Of a DNA stretch of 64,000 nucleotides, positions 1-10,234 are shown piece after piece. This DNA is from Sulfurovum sp. (GTDB lineage Bacteria; Campylobacterota; Campylobacteria; Campylobacterales; Sulfurovaceae). The position numbers were made by a program, and so were the translations under genes. The notes beneath the pieces were generated by a model. The model was given only the letters and a program-made list of their open reading frames with translations. It was not told where the DNA came from and ran no database searches. The DNA lies in assembly GCA_026990595.1 (NCBI GenBank), contig JALXCZ010000011.1:106909-170908 (forward strand), read 5' to 3'. Each line of letters starts with the position of its first letter. The stretch's first letter is position 1.

Positions 1-711
1 ATTCTTGATGTAGCCTTTTGCCTGTACCATCCACTCATATCCGTTTTGAATGACGATCCGACCACCGGTATCGTTGTTGTTTTCTTTGAGTGTTCGGCTT
101 ATGTCCTTGATGGAAAGATTGTACTGCACCAGTGCATCGTTGTTCACCGTGATCTGATATGTAGGTACAAAACCGCCGATACTTGCGACCTCACTGACTC
201 CGTCCACACCCATTAGCGCATATTTGTAGTAGTAGTCCTGAATCGTACGCAGTTCATCCAGTGTCTTGGTCTTGGATGTCAATGCATATTCGTAAACCCA
301 ACCTACACCCGAAGCATCATGACCAAGAGACACTTCCATGCTTGAAGGGAGTTGGCTTTGTATGGAAGAGAGTTGTTCAAGTACACGGGAACGTGCCCAG
401 TACAGGTCTGTACCTTCTTTAAAGATGATGTAGATCAGTGCATTCTCATAAGTAGAAAAACCGCGAACCGTCTCGATGTTGGAAATGGCAAGAAATTGTG
501 ATACTAGAGGATAGGTTCCCTGGTCTTCAATGATCTCGGGACTCTGCCCCTTCCATGTTACCTGTACGATGACCTGGGGAGGGGAAAGGTCAGGCAGAGC
601 ATCCAGAGGTGTGTTCCTCATAGACCAGACAGACCCTAAAATGATGAAAAGAGTAGCCATAAGGACAAGAAAACGGTTTTTAACGCTAAAAGCAATCAAT
701 TTTTCAATCAT
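1..711 (-). CDS. cusA: CusA/CzcA-family heavy-metal efflux RND transporter, N-terminal part (truncated by window edge)
   Basis: Reverse complement from ATG at 711 reads MIEKLIAFSVKNRFLVLMATLFIILGSVWSMRNTPLDALPDLSPPQVIVQVTWKGQSPEIIEDQGTYPL..., typical CusA N-terminus; not in ORF track because it is open at the window edge. Confidence 0.93.
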   Translation of the reverse strand, partial: MIEKLIAFSVKNRFLVLMATLFIILGSVWSMRNTPLDALPDLSPPQVIVQVTWKGQSPEIIEDQGTYPLVSQFLAISNIETVRGFSTYENALIYIIFKEGTDLYWARSRVLEQLSSIQSQLPSSMEVSLGHDASGVGWVYEYALTSKTKTLDELRTIQDYYYKYALMGVDGVSEVASIGGFVPTYQITVNNDALVQYNLSIKDISRTLKENNNDTGGRIVIQNGYEWMVQAKGYIKN

Positions 712-1829
712 CAGTAGATCCCGTTGATCTGTGCATCTGAATCCATCATAAAGAGTGCATTGTTCACAACAGTGTCACCCTCGTTAAGTCCTGATAAGAG
801 TTCGAAATAACTGTTGTCAAGCGGTTTGAGTTTAATTTTTACAGGTTCATATTCTCCTTTAAACTCTGTAGAAAGAAAGGCATACCAATTGCCGTTCTTA
901 CGTATGGCAGCTGTGCGTGGAATGACAAGGTGTGCGTTATCGTCTGTTGAAGCAGAGACTTTTACATACATCCCCGGTTTAAGAAGTTTATCACTGTTAT
1001 CTATGGTTAAACGTAAAGTAGCCGTAGCTTCTTTGGGATCAAGCATTGGGTAGAGAAGGGACTTTTTTGCTTTGTATATTTTGTTGATACCTTTGACCTT
1101 GACACTGAAATCATCAAGTGTTTGGATCTTTTCCAACTCATTTTGATAAAGTTTTACCTCAACCCACAGTTTTTTAAGACTGACAATTTCAAACAGTTTC
1201 TTTCCTGTTTTAAAAGCAGAACCTTGGTTGATATCTTTCTCAAATATCCATCCCGATGCAGGAGCAAAAATGGTAGTAAACCTCTTAACTTTGTTGGTTT
1301 GTCTGATATGTTCTATCTCTTTACGGCTTACCCCTAAAAGTTCAAGTTTAATTTTAGCACTCTTCAGCATGGCAGAAGAGGGGTATTTAAAATTGAATTT
1401 AATGGAGTTCAGGTAGTCTTGTTTTGCTTTATAAACTTCAGGAGAATAGACTTTTACAAGAGCATCGCCTTTATGTACGATGGTGTATAGTCTGTCAATA
1501 TAAAGTTTCTCAACAAATCCGGAATACCAAGCTGTTACATCTGTTTTAAGTGATTCATCTTCTACAATGTAACCGTAATTTGTCTGTTTATGTGAACTCA
1601 CAGTTTTTTTAACAGTGACTGTTCTTACATTAAAAAGCTGTTCAATCGTCAGTTTGTGTTCTCTTTTTTGTTTTTCTGCTGTTGTGGTAACGGATTCATC
1701 TTTAGCAGGCACTTTTACACTCATCTCTTTGCCTGTACTGCATTTTCCAGCTTCACATTTCATTTGCGCATGAAGTGTTGAAACAGAAATTAAACATAAA
1801 ATAATGATCTGCCTGCGAAGATGTAACAT
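711..1829 (-). CDS. cusB: Efflux RND transporter periplasmic adaptor (CusB-like)
   Basis: ORF 372 aa, signal peptide, membrane-fusion protein pattern, between CusA and TolC-like genes. Confidence 0.88.
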   Translation of the reverse strand: MLHLRRQIIILCLISVSTLHAQMKCEAGKCSTGKEMSVKVPAKDESVTTTAEKQKREHKLTIEQLFNVRTVTVKKTVSSHKQTNYGYIVEDESLKTDVTAWYSGFVEKLYIDRLYTIVHKGDALVKVYSPEVYKAKQDYLNSIKFNFKYPSSAMLKSAKIKLELLGVSRKEIEHIRQTNKVKRFTTIFAPASGWIFEKDINQGSAFKTGKKLFEIVSLKKLWVEVKLYQNELEKIQTLDDFSVKVKGINKIYKAKKSLLYPMLDPKEATATLRLTIDNSDKLLKPGMYVKVSASTDDNAHLVIPRTAAIRKNGNWYAFLSTEFKGEYEPVKIKLKPLDNSYFELLSGLNEGDTVVNNALFMMDSDAQINGIY

Positions 1830-3022
1830 TATAGTCCCCCTATCAGTGCTTTGAGTTTGGCTTTGGTACGTAGGTACTCGGCTTTCATGGAGATACTCTC
1901 CTCTTCAAGTGCCAGTTTCTGTTCGAGTATGTTGGTATAGGTAAAAAGATCAGCCCCTTCCTCTATGGAAGAAGCACTGAGTTCAAGCATATGCCTCAGC
2001 TGGGGAAGGCTTTTCCTCTGTATGATGTTGTAGATCCGCCAGGCTTCTTTGAGTTTGGCATAGTTTGTGCGTATCTCACTTTTTAGGAATGCTTTATAGT
2101 CCAAAGAGGCACTGACACTTGAGAGAGCCTCTTTTCTGGCTATTTCAGAATTGAGTTTCTCTGTACCGTAGAGCGGCAGGGACATTCCTATGGTAACAGA
2201 AGCATAATCCGGGAAATCAGGACGGTTGAAATAGCCTACTTTGACATAAGGATCAGGATGGGTTTCCATATCTACAAGTACTTTGTTGGCGTTTGCTGCC
2301 GCATTTTGTGCCAGTTTTATATGGTAGGTAGGGTTATGTGTGAGTCTGTTAAGGTAATACTGCAGAGATCTTGGTCGCTTTATGTGCAGTGCATTGTTGA
2401 TCCTGGTTACGGGACTTTGTATCAGATAGGCAAGTTTCTCTTTTTGTGCTTGCAGTAATGATCTGTAACGTTCCTGACGTATCTCTATTCTTGAGAATGA
2501 GAGCTCTGCTGATATACTGTCGGCATGGCTCATGTTGTCTGTTGAAATCATATCGGTATAGAGTTTGATATTCTGCTTTGCCAGTCGTCTGTAGCGGCTC
2601 AGTACCCCAATGCGTGCTTGAAGTTCTTTGATGCTATAGGCAGTGGTTCTTACCTGTAGTGCAAGTGCAGTACGGGCAGCTTTATAGCTATGCAGTACCA
2701 CATGCTTTTGTTCCCTGGCATAGGTTTTTCTTGCATCCAGTTTCCCAAACCACGGGAATATCTGTTTAAAGTTCAGCGCATGGTACTGCATTCTCTCCTG
2801 GGAGCGTCCCAAAGGCTTTCTGAACTGTATATCGTTGATCGTAAGAGAAAGATCGGGATTTGCCCATTTTTGGGATTTGGCTATACGTTCATCCATCGCA
2901 GAGAGACGATGCTGTATGGTTTTAAGTGAAGGGTGTTTTTTAAGTGCCACTTTGACCAGTTTATCAATACTTTGTGCATGAAGCAAACCTAAAGTCAATA
3001 AAATCGTGAAGATGATGCGCAT
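1829..3022 (-). CDS. TolC-family outer membrane efflux protein (CusC-like)
   Basis: ORF 397 aa, signal peptide, TolC-like coiled coil; operon with cusBA. Confidence 0.85.
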   Translation of the reverse strand: MRIIFTILLTLGLLHAQSIDKLVKVALKKHPSLKTIQHRLSAMDERIAKSQKWANPDLSLTINDIQFRKPLGRSQERMQYHALNFKQIFPWFGKLDARKTYAREQKHVVLHSYKAARTALALQVRTTAYSIKELQARIGVLSRYRRLAKQNIKLYTDMISTDNMSHADSISAELSFSRIEIRQERYRSLLQAQKEKLAYLIQSPVTRINNALHIKRPRSLQYYLNRLTHNPTYHIKLAQNAAANANKVLVDMETHPDPYVKVGYFNRPDFPDYASVTIGMSLPLYGTEKLNSEIARKEALSSVSASLDYKAFLKSEIRTNYAKLKEAWRIYNIIQRKSLPQLRHMLELSASSIEEGADLFTYTNILEQKLALEEESISMKAEYLRTKAKLKALIGGL

Positions 3023-3065
3023 ATTCTTGTCCTACGGTGATAAATTACTTTTAGTTTATCTTAAG

Positions 3066-3112
3066 TTTGTGCACGGAGTGTGCACAAACCTTGCACATGC
3101 TTTTATTATACT
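3066..3112. promoter_or_regulatory. Divergent copper-responsive operator/promoter between cusCBA and dsbD-like gene
   Basis: TTTGTGCACGGAGTGTGCACAAACCTTGCACATGCTTTTATTATACT: TGCACA-type half sites at 11-bp spacing on both strands, each followed 15 nt from the second half-site start by a -10-like hexamer (TATACT on +, TAAACT on -). Confidence 0.6.
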
Positions 3113-3145
3113 GATACAACTTATATCCATATAGAGGTAATATAA

Positions 3146-4516
3146 ATGAAAAATAATACATTGATGATCAGCTTTATACTGCTGATTGGATGGAGTACGT
3201 TACTCTTTTCGGCAACAAACGGTGAGAATATTTTAGCAAATGAGGGAATAGCAAGCCTGGTATTTGGTTCTTTTGTAGCAGGTCTGCTGCTTACATTTAC
3301 TCCTTGTGTGCTTCCTATGGTTCCTATATTGTCCAGTATCATTGTAGGACAGGGAAAAGATATTTCAAAAGCAAAAGCTTTCTACCTTTCTCTTTCCTAT
3401 GTATTGGGAACCATGCTCGTATATACTATTATGGGTGCACTGGCAGGTGCGACAGGTGAACAACTGCAAGCTTATTTCCAAAATGTATGGGCTATAGGGA
3501 TCGCTTCTTTTATCTTTGTTGCAATGGCGCTTTCAATGTTCGGATTTTATGAGATACAGCTTCCTTCCTTTATCCAGTCCAGACTGAATGCAAGTTCCCA
3601 AAATATTAAAGGTGGCAGTGGACCTATGGTTTTTTTGCTGGGTGCGATCTCAGCGTTGATCCTTGGAGCCTGCGTCTCTCCTATACTTATCTCGTTCCTT
3701 GGTGTTGCTATTGCAAAAGCAGATCCGATGCTCGGTGCGGTGACCATGTTCTTTATGGCATTGGGTATGGGTATCCCTCTGTTACTTTTGGGACTTGGTG
3801 CGGGGCATCTGCTGCCAAAAGCAGGAGAATGGATGAACAAGGTTAAATATACCTTTGGTGTATTGCTACTGGCAACAGCTATTTACCTCTTTAATGAACT
3901 TGATATTTTCCCGCCGCTTTTATTGTGGGGTATGTTATTTATTATCGTGAGTATCTACCTTGGTGCATTACAGCCTTTATCTGAAACTGTAAATGGTTGG
4001 TATAAATTTCTTAAAGGCATTGGTATTATACTGCTTCTATGGGGAATGTTGCTGCTTGTAGGTGCTGCGTATGGTGAGAGAAATATCATGCATCCTCTAC
4101 CGAAGATATCTATGAAAACAGCTTCGTTGGTGAGTGAAGAGAACTACATTCCTTTTACATTGATTCAGAATATGGATGAACTTGAAGCAAAGAAAAAAGA
4201 GGCTGTAAAAGCAGACAAACTTCTTATTATCTATTTTTACAAAGATACCTGTCCAGTCTGTAAGAAGCTGAATGCAACCACTTTTCAGGATTTGAAAGTA
4301 AGGGCTGAACTGAAACAGGACTATATCGCTGTTAAAGTGAATATCACTGATACTTCCGATAAAAAAAGTCAAGCATTGCGTAAAAATTTTAAAGTTTTTG
4401 GATCTCCTTCTTTTGTTTTCTTTGATAGTGACGGAGAAGAGCTTACAGAAGAGTTGTTTTACGGTTATCAAGGTCCGGAAGATTTTTATGATACACTCGA
4501 TCTGATTGCAAGTTGA
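3146..4516 (+). CDS. DsbD-like cytochrome c biogenesis/thiol:disulfide interchange protein with C-terminal thioredoxin domain
   Basis: 456 aa; TPCVLPMVPIL motif, multiple TM segments, C-terminal DTCPVCKKL thioredoxin motif. Confidence 0.88.
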   Translation: MKNNTLMISFILLIGWSTLLFSATNGENILANEGIASLVFGSFVAGLLLTFTPCVLPMVPILSSIIVGQGKDISKAKAFYLSLSYVLGTMLVYTIMGALAGATGEQLQAYFQNVWAIGIASFIFVAMALSMFGFYEIQLPSFIQSRLNASSQNIKGGSGPMVFLLGAISALILGACVSPILISFLGVAIAKADPMLGAVTMFFMALGMGIPLLLLGLGAGHLLPKAGEWMNKVKYTFGVLLLATAIYLFNELDIFPPLLLWGMLFIIVSIYLGALQPLSETVNGWYKFLKGIGIILLLWGMLLLVGAAYGERNIMHPLPKISMKTASLVSEENYIPFTLIQNMDELEAKKKEAVKADKLLIIYFYKDTCPVCKKLNATTFQDLKVRAELKQDYIAVKVNITDTSDKKSQALRKNFKVFGSPSFVFFDSDGEELTEELFYGYQGPEDFYDTLDLIAS

Positions 4517-4597
4517 TTAAAGCAGTCAAGAAATAAAACCATTATTTGACATGTTTCAAATGCTCCCTATGGGGGGGGGAATAGGGGGTGATATCCC

Positions 4598-5284
4598 CTA
4601 AAACCAAAAACGCACACCTACTAGAAAATTTGTTTCATCTATAGGGTTAAAGTCTCGTGTATTACCAAATGTTTTTTCCCATGTGATACCAATGTAGGGA
4701 GCAAACTCTCTTCGTATTTCATAGCGTAGCCGTAAACCTGCTTCTATGTTGGAGAGCCCTGAACCAAGACTCATCTTTGGATCATCTTTGGTATAAAAGT
4801 CTGCTTCAAGTGAGGGGGTAAGAATGAGTTTTTGCGTAAAGAGTATCTCATACTCCGCATCCAGACGCAATCCGATATTCCCTTCAGCATTGAAAAGCAA
4901 TGCAACTCTTGTCTCAAAATAGTAGGGTGCCAATCCGGAAATGGCAACTTCTCCCCATGTTCTGGAAGCATCGGCATTTTTATCATAAACAAGACCTATC
5001 TGTGCATCCCAAAATGGAGCTATGGCACGAGAATAGACGAGTTCATTTTGACTCGTTTCCAAGCCATCAGCAGTAGCTTCACCATCACTGTAGAGATAGA
5101 GTTTGTTTAGGTCATAGCCTATCCAGAAGCTTCCTTCCCAGACTCTGGTATTTTCACTGTTATCGAGTACTTCAAATCTATCCATTACAAACATTGTCAA
5201 AAGAGGATCATCTTCCATGTCTGCATGTACTGTCTGTGTTAGACCCATTCCTAGTAATATACTTAATAATAATTTTTGCATCAT
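4598..5284 (-). CDS. copB: Copper resistance protein B (CopB-type outer membrane protein)
   Basis: 228 aa, signal peptide, CopB-like beta-barrel sequence, next to multicopper oxidase. Confidence 0.82.
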   Translation of the reverse strand: MMQKLLLSILLGMGLTQTVHADMEDDPLLTMFVMDRFEVLDNSENTRVWEGSFWIGYDLNKLYLYSDGEATADGLETSQNELVYSRAIAPFWDAQIGLVYDKNADASRTWGEVAISGLAPYYFETRVALLFNAEGNIGLRLDAEYEILFTQKLILTPSLEADFYTKDDPKMSLGSGLSNIEAGLRLRYEIRREFAPYIGITWEKTFGNTRDFNPIDETNFLVGVRFWF

Positions 5285-5291
5285 ATCCTCC

Positions 5292-7031
5292 TTAGGCTAC
5301 TACGACTTTTCTAAACATACCGGCCATGTGGTAGAGCAGATGACAGTGGTACGCCCATGCCCCTTTGGCATCAACAGTTACTCTGTAACTTATTTTTGAA
5401 CCTGGTTGTACGATAATAGTATGCTTACGTACCAGATGGTTATCATCACCAGTCTCAAGGTCACTCCACATACCGTGCAGGTGCATGGGGTGGTTCATCA
5501 TCGTATCATTGATAAAAGTAATACGCAGACGTTCGCCATAGTGGAACTGTAACGGTTTGGCATCAGCATATTTAATACCGTTAATAGACCACATATAACG
5601 TTCCATATTGCCTGTAAGATGTAAAACTATCTCTCTGTCGGGTTTTCTGTGTCTACGTGTAGAGTATCTGTTTTTTAAGTCTGCATAGGTAAGTATTTTT
5701 CTGGAACTATTGCGCAGACCAACACCTGGGTCATCCAGTCTATACTTTGGAGACATAGCCATCATGGTTGTCTGTACACCTCTTGCCATAGGAAGTTTGG
5801 TAATAGGGTACTTCTGGTTTTCCATGGCTTGGAATTTGTATTTTTTCATTGTTTTTTTGTTAGGCATTTTCATGCCACTTGAACATTTCATAGCTGAGTC
5901 ACCTTTTTTACTCATAGCTCCCATATCCATACCCATATCCACCATAGTGAGTTTCGGTATCGGATCCATACGAGGTGCTTTGGCTAACGCATGTCCATCA
6001 GGAGTAAGTGAACCCAGAGCATAGCCTGAACGGTCTATACTTTGTGCAAAGATGGCATAGGCTCTGTTGCTTCTTGGTTGGACGATAACATCATAGGTTT
6101 CCGCCACACCTATGCGAAATTCTTCGATACTTACTGGTTTGACATGGTTTCCATCGGCTGCGACCACTGTCATTTTAAGTCCAGGGATACGTACATCAAA
6201 AAAGGTCATTGCAGCAGCATTGACAAAACGCAAACGGATTTTCTCACCTTTTTTGAAGAGGGCTTTAAATTGTGCAGCAGGGGCCTGACCATTCATTAAA
6301 AAGGTGTAGGTGTATCCTGTAATATCAGAGATATCACCATCATTCATACGCATTTGGTTCCACATTTTCCTGTCATTAAAAGCTTTACCCAAACCTTTTT
6401 TCTTTACTTCATCTATAAAGGTACCTATGGTACGTTGTGAGAAGTTATAGTAGTCGCTCATCTGTTTGAGTTTTTTGTAAATAGCAGTAGGCTTTTCATC
6501 TGACCAGTCTGAGAGGAGCACCACATAGTCTTTGTCAAATCTAAAAGGCTCGCTTTTTTTGGGTTTGATGACTATGGCACCATAGACCCCTGTCTGCTCT
6601 TGAAAGCCGGAGTGACTGTGGTACCAGTATGTTCCATGCTGATGCACTTTAAATCTATAGGTAAATGTCTCTCCCGGAGCAATACCATCAAAGCTTATTC
6701 CCGGTACCCCATCCATAGCAGGGGGTAAAATAATCCCATGCCAGTGAATAGAAGATGATTTTTTTAATCTATTGGTGACATGCAGTGTGACTGTTTCACC
6801 TTCTTGCCATACCAGTGTAGGACCTGCAATTTGACCATTGACTGTGGTAGCCACAGCATTTGACCCTGTAAGGTTTACTGGTGTATATCCTATCTCAAGA
6901 AAAAACTCATTCCCTGTTAAGATATTACTGTTATTGATGTTTCTGCGTGTTGATCTGGCTTCACTGTCTGTACCGGCAAGTGCAAATAGTGATGTAGCAG
7001 CCAAACCTTTGACAAATGTTCTTCTTTTCAT
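5292..7031 (-). CDS. copA: Multicopper oxidase CopA (periplasmic copper resistance), Tat signal
   Basis: 579 aa; HWHGIILP, YWYHSHSGFQ, HPMHLHGMW and HCHLLYHMAGM copper ligands; N-terminal KRRTFVKGLAA. Confidence 0.93.
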   Translation of the reverse strand: MKRRTFVKGLAATSLFALAGTDSEARSTRRNINNSNILTGNEFFLEIGYTPVNLTGSNAVATTVNGQIAGPTLVWQEGETVTLHVTNRLKKSSSIHWHGIILPPAMDGVPGISFDGIAPGETFTYRFKVHQHGTYWYHSHSGFQEQTGVYGAIVIKPKKSEPFRFDKDYVVLLSDWSDEKPTAIYKKLKQMSDYYNFSQRTIGTFIDEVKKKGLGKAFNDRKMWNQMRMNDGDISDITGYTYTFLMNGQAPAAQFKALFKKGEKIRLRFVNAAAMTFFDVRIPGLKMTVVAADGNHVKPVSIEEFRIGVAETYDVIVQPRSNRAYAIFAQSIDRSGYALGSLTPDGHALAKAPRMDPIPKLTMVDMGMDMGAMSKKGDSAMKCSSGMKMPNKKTMKKYKFQAMENQKYPITKLPMARGVQTTMMAMSPKYRLDDPGVGLRNSSRKILTYADLKNRYSTRRHRKPDREIVLHLTGNMERYMWSINGIKYADAKPLQFHYGERLRITFINDTMMNHPMHLHGMWSDLETGDDNHLVRKHTIIVQPGSKISYRVTVDAKGAWAYHCHLLYHMAGMFRKVVVA

Positions 7032-7040
7032 TGTGTATCC

Positions 7041-7247
7041 TTATGATTCTTGTGCTTTGAGTGCGCTTGATTTTTCTTCATACTCTTCTTTTGAAATACC
7101 GCCATTTGCGTAACGTTTATCTAAAATATCCTGAGCAGAGGATTTCTCTTTTTTCTTATCTTGGAGTATATAAAAGAGTATAGCTGCCAGAAGTAGTGGG
7201 ATAAGCCATCCAAAACCCATTCCCCAACCATGATTAAAAGTGTTCAT
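7041..7247 (-). CDS. SHOCT domain-containing small membrane protein
   Basis: 68 aa; one TM, C-terminal LDKRYANGGISKEEYEEKSSAL. Confidence 0.75.
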   Translation of the reverse strand: MNTFNHGWGMGFGWLIPLLLAAILFYILQDKKKEKSSAQDILDKRYANGGISKEEYEEKSSALKAQES

Positions 7248-7297
7248 AATGCATCCTTTCTAGTTGTTTATTATAAATTATTAGTGTGTATGTAATG

Positions 7298-7332
7298 TGC
7301 ACATAAGGGACACATGCTTTACACACTATCTA
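7298..7332. promoter_or_regulatory. Copper-island operator (TGCACA-N5-GACACA)
   Basis: TGCACATAAGGGACACATGCTTT, same 11-bp half-site spacing as at 3066 and 7810. Confidence 0.5.
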
Positions 7333-7393
7333 AGTATCATTCAATTGTACCAAGGGCAAAGACCCTTAAAATTCAGTACGAAAAGGAAACATT

Positions 7394-7732
7394 ATGAAAA
7401 AGTTAGTTTTAGCAAGTATTCTTGCACTAGGTCTAGGATTGGGATTTGCATACGCAGATGGAGAAAAGGCTGCACAAATTCTTGAACATGAGAACAAAAC
7501 AGCAACCGGTGTTGATGGATATGCAGGTGATATGTCAGCAATGAAAGCTGCTGGTAAATGTAACGCTGATCAAACAGGAAAAGTAAAAACAAAAGCCAAA
7601 AAACCGGTAAGAAAACCAACAAAAGCAGAGTTGGAACTTGAACATGCCAATAAACTTTCTACCGGTGATGAGAGCGTAGATGGTGATATGGGTAATATGA
7701 AAGCACAGGGTAAATGTAATACTGGCAAATAG
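7394..7732 (+). CDS. Secreted small protein with duplicated 28-aa Cys/Met/His motif, putative copper-binding
   Basis: 112 aa, signal peptide; LEHENKTATGVDGYAGDMSAMKAAGKCN and LEHANKLSTGDESVDGDMGNMKAQGKCN. Confidence 0.75.
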   Translation: MKKLVLASILALGLGLGFAYADGEKAAQILEHENKTATGVDGYAGDMSAMKAAGKCNADQTGKVKTKAKKPVRKPTKAELELEHANKLSTGDESVDGDMGNMKAQGKCNTGK

Positions 7733-7809
7733 ACTTCCTTGATTAATTATTCACTTCTTCCCAGGTAGTCTATGTCTCTATAGGCTACCTTTCTTTTATA
7801 TCATACATA

Positions 7810-7841
7810 TGCACACTCTATGCACACTTTCTCCCTATAAT
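7810..7841 (+). promoter_or_regulatory. Promoter of P-type ATPase gene with TGCACA-N5-TGCACA operator
   Basis: TGCACACTCTATGCACACTTTCTCCCTATAAT; -10 TATAAT starts 15 nt from second half-site start. Confidence 0.6.
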
Positions 7842-7869
7842 AAGTTTCAGATCAATAAAAGGATCCATC

Positions 7870-10221
7870 ATGAGTAAAACAGTTAAAGATGTCATCTGTG
7901 GCATGGATGTCACTTCTGACAGTAACTTTCATACAGAATATGAAAATAAAGAATATTACTTTTGTTCAATAGATTGTCAAGGAAAATTTATAGATAATCC
8001 TGAGGCATATATAGAGCATGGAGATGATGAGAATTGTTCTTCCTGTTCAGCACTTGACTATGCTACTGTCTCCCCAGTTGGGATGAAAAGTGAGCAAGAG
8101 GGTGATACAATGTATACCTGTCCTATGCATCCGGAAATTCAGCAAAAGGGTCCTGGAAGTTGTCCTAAATGTGGAATGGCATTAGAGCCTATGGTGGTAC
8201 AGGCAGGTGAAGAAGACAGCTCAGAACTTGATGACATGACACGTCGCTTTAAAGTGAGTATGGTACTTGCCATTCCAGTTTTTATATTGGCGATGATCGC
8301 AGACCTTGCCCCACAGTGGCTACCCGAATTTCTTTCTATGAAAATGGTACAGTGGATAGAATTTTTCTTGGCGACACCTGTTGTGTTGTGGGGAGGATGG
8401 CCATTTTTTGTAAGAGGATACAACTCTTTTAAAACATGGAATCTCAATATGTTCACTCTTATATCCCTTGGTGTGGGGGCAGCATATCTTTATAGTCTTG
8501 TAGCACTTTTTATGCCTCAACTATTTCCTCCTAAAATGCAGTTTGAGGGTGGACTGGTACATGTGTACTTTGAAGCAGCAGCAGTTATTGTGGCACTGGT
8601 ACTTTTGGGACAGGTGCTGGAACTGCGTGCACGCTCTCAAACCAACACCGCTATACAAACACTTTTAGGGCTTGCACCCAATACTGCCCGTATCGTAAGA
8701 GTGGATGGCAGGGAAGAGGATATTGCTTTAGAGGATGTACAAGTAGGTGACATTTTACGCATACGTCCCGGAGATAAAATACCTGTAGATGGTGTGGTCA
8801 CAGATGGAGAGAGTAATATTGATGAGTCCATGGTTACAGGTGAACCTGTAGCCATTGCCAAGAAAGAGGGTGACAAAGTCATAGGAGCAACCGTCAATGC
8901 CACAGGGTCACTTCTTATAAAAGCCCAAAAAGTGGGGGCAGATACTTTGCTTTCACAAATCGTAGAGATGGTAGCCCATGCGCAACGCTCACGTGCACCC
9001 ATACAAAAACTTGCTGATGTTGTTTCCGGGTATTTTGTACCTATGGTAGTAATTGTTGCATTATTTGCTTTTGTTGCGTGGTATATATGGGGACCTGAGC
9101 CTCGATTAGCCTATGCGATAGTGAGTGCTGTGGCAGTACTTATCATTGCTTGTCCTTGTGCACTGGGGTTAGCAACACCTGTGTCTATTATGGTTGGTAC
9201 GGGAAAAGGTGCTTCTACAGGGGTACTTATTAAAGATGCTGAGGCATTGGAGAGACTTGAAAAAATAGATACTTTAGTGGTTGATAAAACAGGAACTCTC
9301 ACAGAAGGTAAACCTAGGCTTGTAACGGTAGATGTCGAAGAAGGTGTGGATGAAGATCTACTTTTAAAAGCAGTGGCAACTCTGGAGCAGTCAAGTGAAC
9401 ACCCTTTGGCAGAAGCCATTGTAGAAGGTGTCAAAGAAAAAGGTATCAGCCTAAGTAAAACAGAGAATTTCAAGTCTGTTACGGGGCAAGGTGTGACTGG
9501 AAATGTGGATGGAGTGAAAGTAGCCATAGGAAATGCTAAACTTTTAGAAAGTTTAGATATAGAAGCAGGTACCTTACCAAATAAGTCTGAAGCTTATAGA
9601 AAAGAAGGACAAACAGTGATGCTCATAGCTTTTGATGGTAAAGCTGCTGGTATTATAGGCGTGATGGATCCCATCAAAGAGAGTACTCCCGAAGCTATCG
9701 CCGCTCTCCATGCACAAGGGTTAGAAGTCGTGATGCTCACTGGTGACAACAGAACCACAGCTGAAGCTGTAGCAAGCAAATTAAATATAGACAGAGTAGA
9801 AGCAGAAGTTTCTCCCCAGGAGAAATCCAATATTGTTACAGAACTTCAAAATGAAGGTAAAATAGTCGCCATGGCAGGAGACGGGGTCAATGATGCACCT
9901 GCATTGGCAAAGTCACATGTGGGTATAGCCATGGGAACGGGAACAGATGTAGCCATGGAAAGTGCCGGTGTTACCTTGGTAAAAGGTGATCTGAGAGGAA
10001 TAGTTAGAGCCATTAAATTGAGCAAAGGTACGATGTCCAACATTCGTCAAAACCTCTTTTTTGCTTTTATTTATAATTCTTTAGGTGTGCCAGTGGCTGC
10101 GGGAGTATTATATCCGGTCTTTGGTATACTGCTTTCACCGGTGATTGCAGCAGCAGCTATGAGCTTTTCATCTGTTTCAGTCATAGCTAATGCATTGAGA
10201 TTAAGAAATTTAAAGTTATAA
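7870..10221 (+). CDS. Copper-translocating P-type ATPase with N-terminal YHS and heavy-metal-binding domains
   Basis: 783 aa; [57 protein letters not shown]. Confidence 0.95.
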   Translation: MSKTVKDVICGMDVTSDSNFHTEYENKEYYFCSIDCQGKFIDNPEAYIEHGDDENCSSCSALDYATVSPVGMKSEQEGDTMYTCPMHPEIQQKGPGSCPKCGMALEPMVVQAGEEDSSELDDMTRRFKVSMVLAIPVFILAMIADLAPQWLPEFLSMKMVQWIEFFLATPVVLWGGWPFFVRGYNSFKTWNLNMFTLISLGVGAAYLYSLVALFMPQLFPPKMQFEGGLVHVYFEAAAVIVALVLLGQVLELRARSQTNTAIQTLLGLAPNTARIVRVDGREEDIALEDVQVGDILRIRPGDKIPVDGVVTDGESNIDESMVTGEPVAIAKKEGDKVIGATVNATGSLLIKAQKVGADTLLSQIVEMVAHAQRSRAPIQKLADVVSGYFVPMVVIVALFAFVAWYIWGPEPRLAYAIVSAVAVLIIACPCALGLATPVSIMVGTGKGASTGVLIKDAEALERLEKIDTLVVDKTGTLTEGKPRLVTVDVEEGVDEDLLLKAVATLEQSSEHPLAEAIVEGVKEKGISLSKTENFKSVTGQGVTGNVDGVKVAIGNAKLLESLDIEAGTLPNKSEAYRKEGQTVMLIAFDGKAAGIIGVMDPIKESTPEAIAALHAQGLEVVMLTGDNRTTAEAVASKLNIDRVEAEVSPQEKSNIVTELQNEGKIVAMAGDGVNDAPALAKSHVGIAMGTGTDVAMESAGVTLVKGDLRGIVRAIKLSKGTMSNIRQNLFFAFIYNSLGVPVAAGVLYPVFGILLSPVIAAAAMSFSSVSVIANALRLRNLKL

Positions 10222-10234
10222 AGGACATAGAACA

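Noticed and set aside
4571-4579. Run of nine G, considered as a phase-variation tract
   Set aside because: It lies between convergent gene ends (dsbD-like and copB) and not in a promoter or reading frame.
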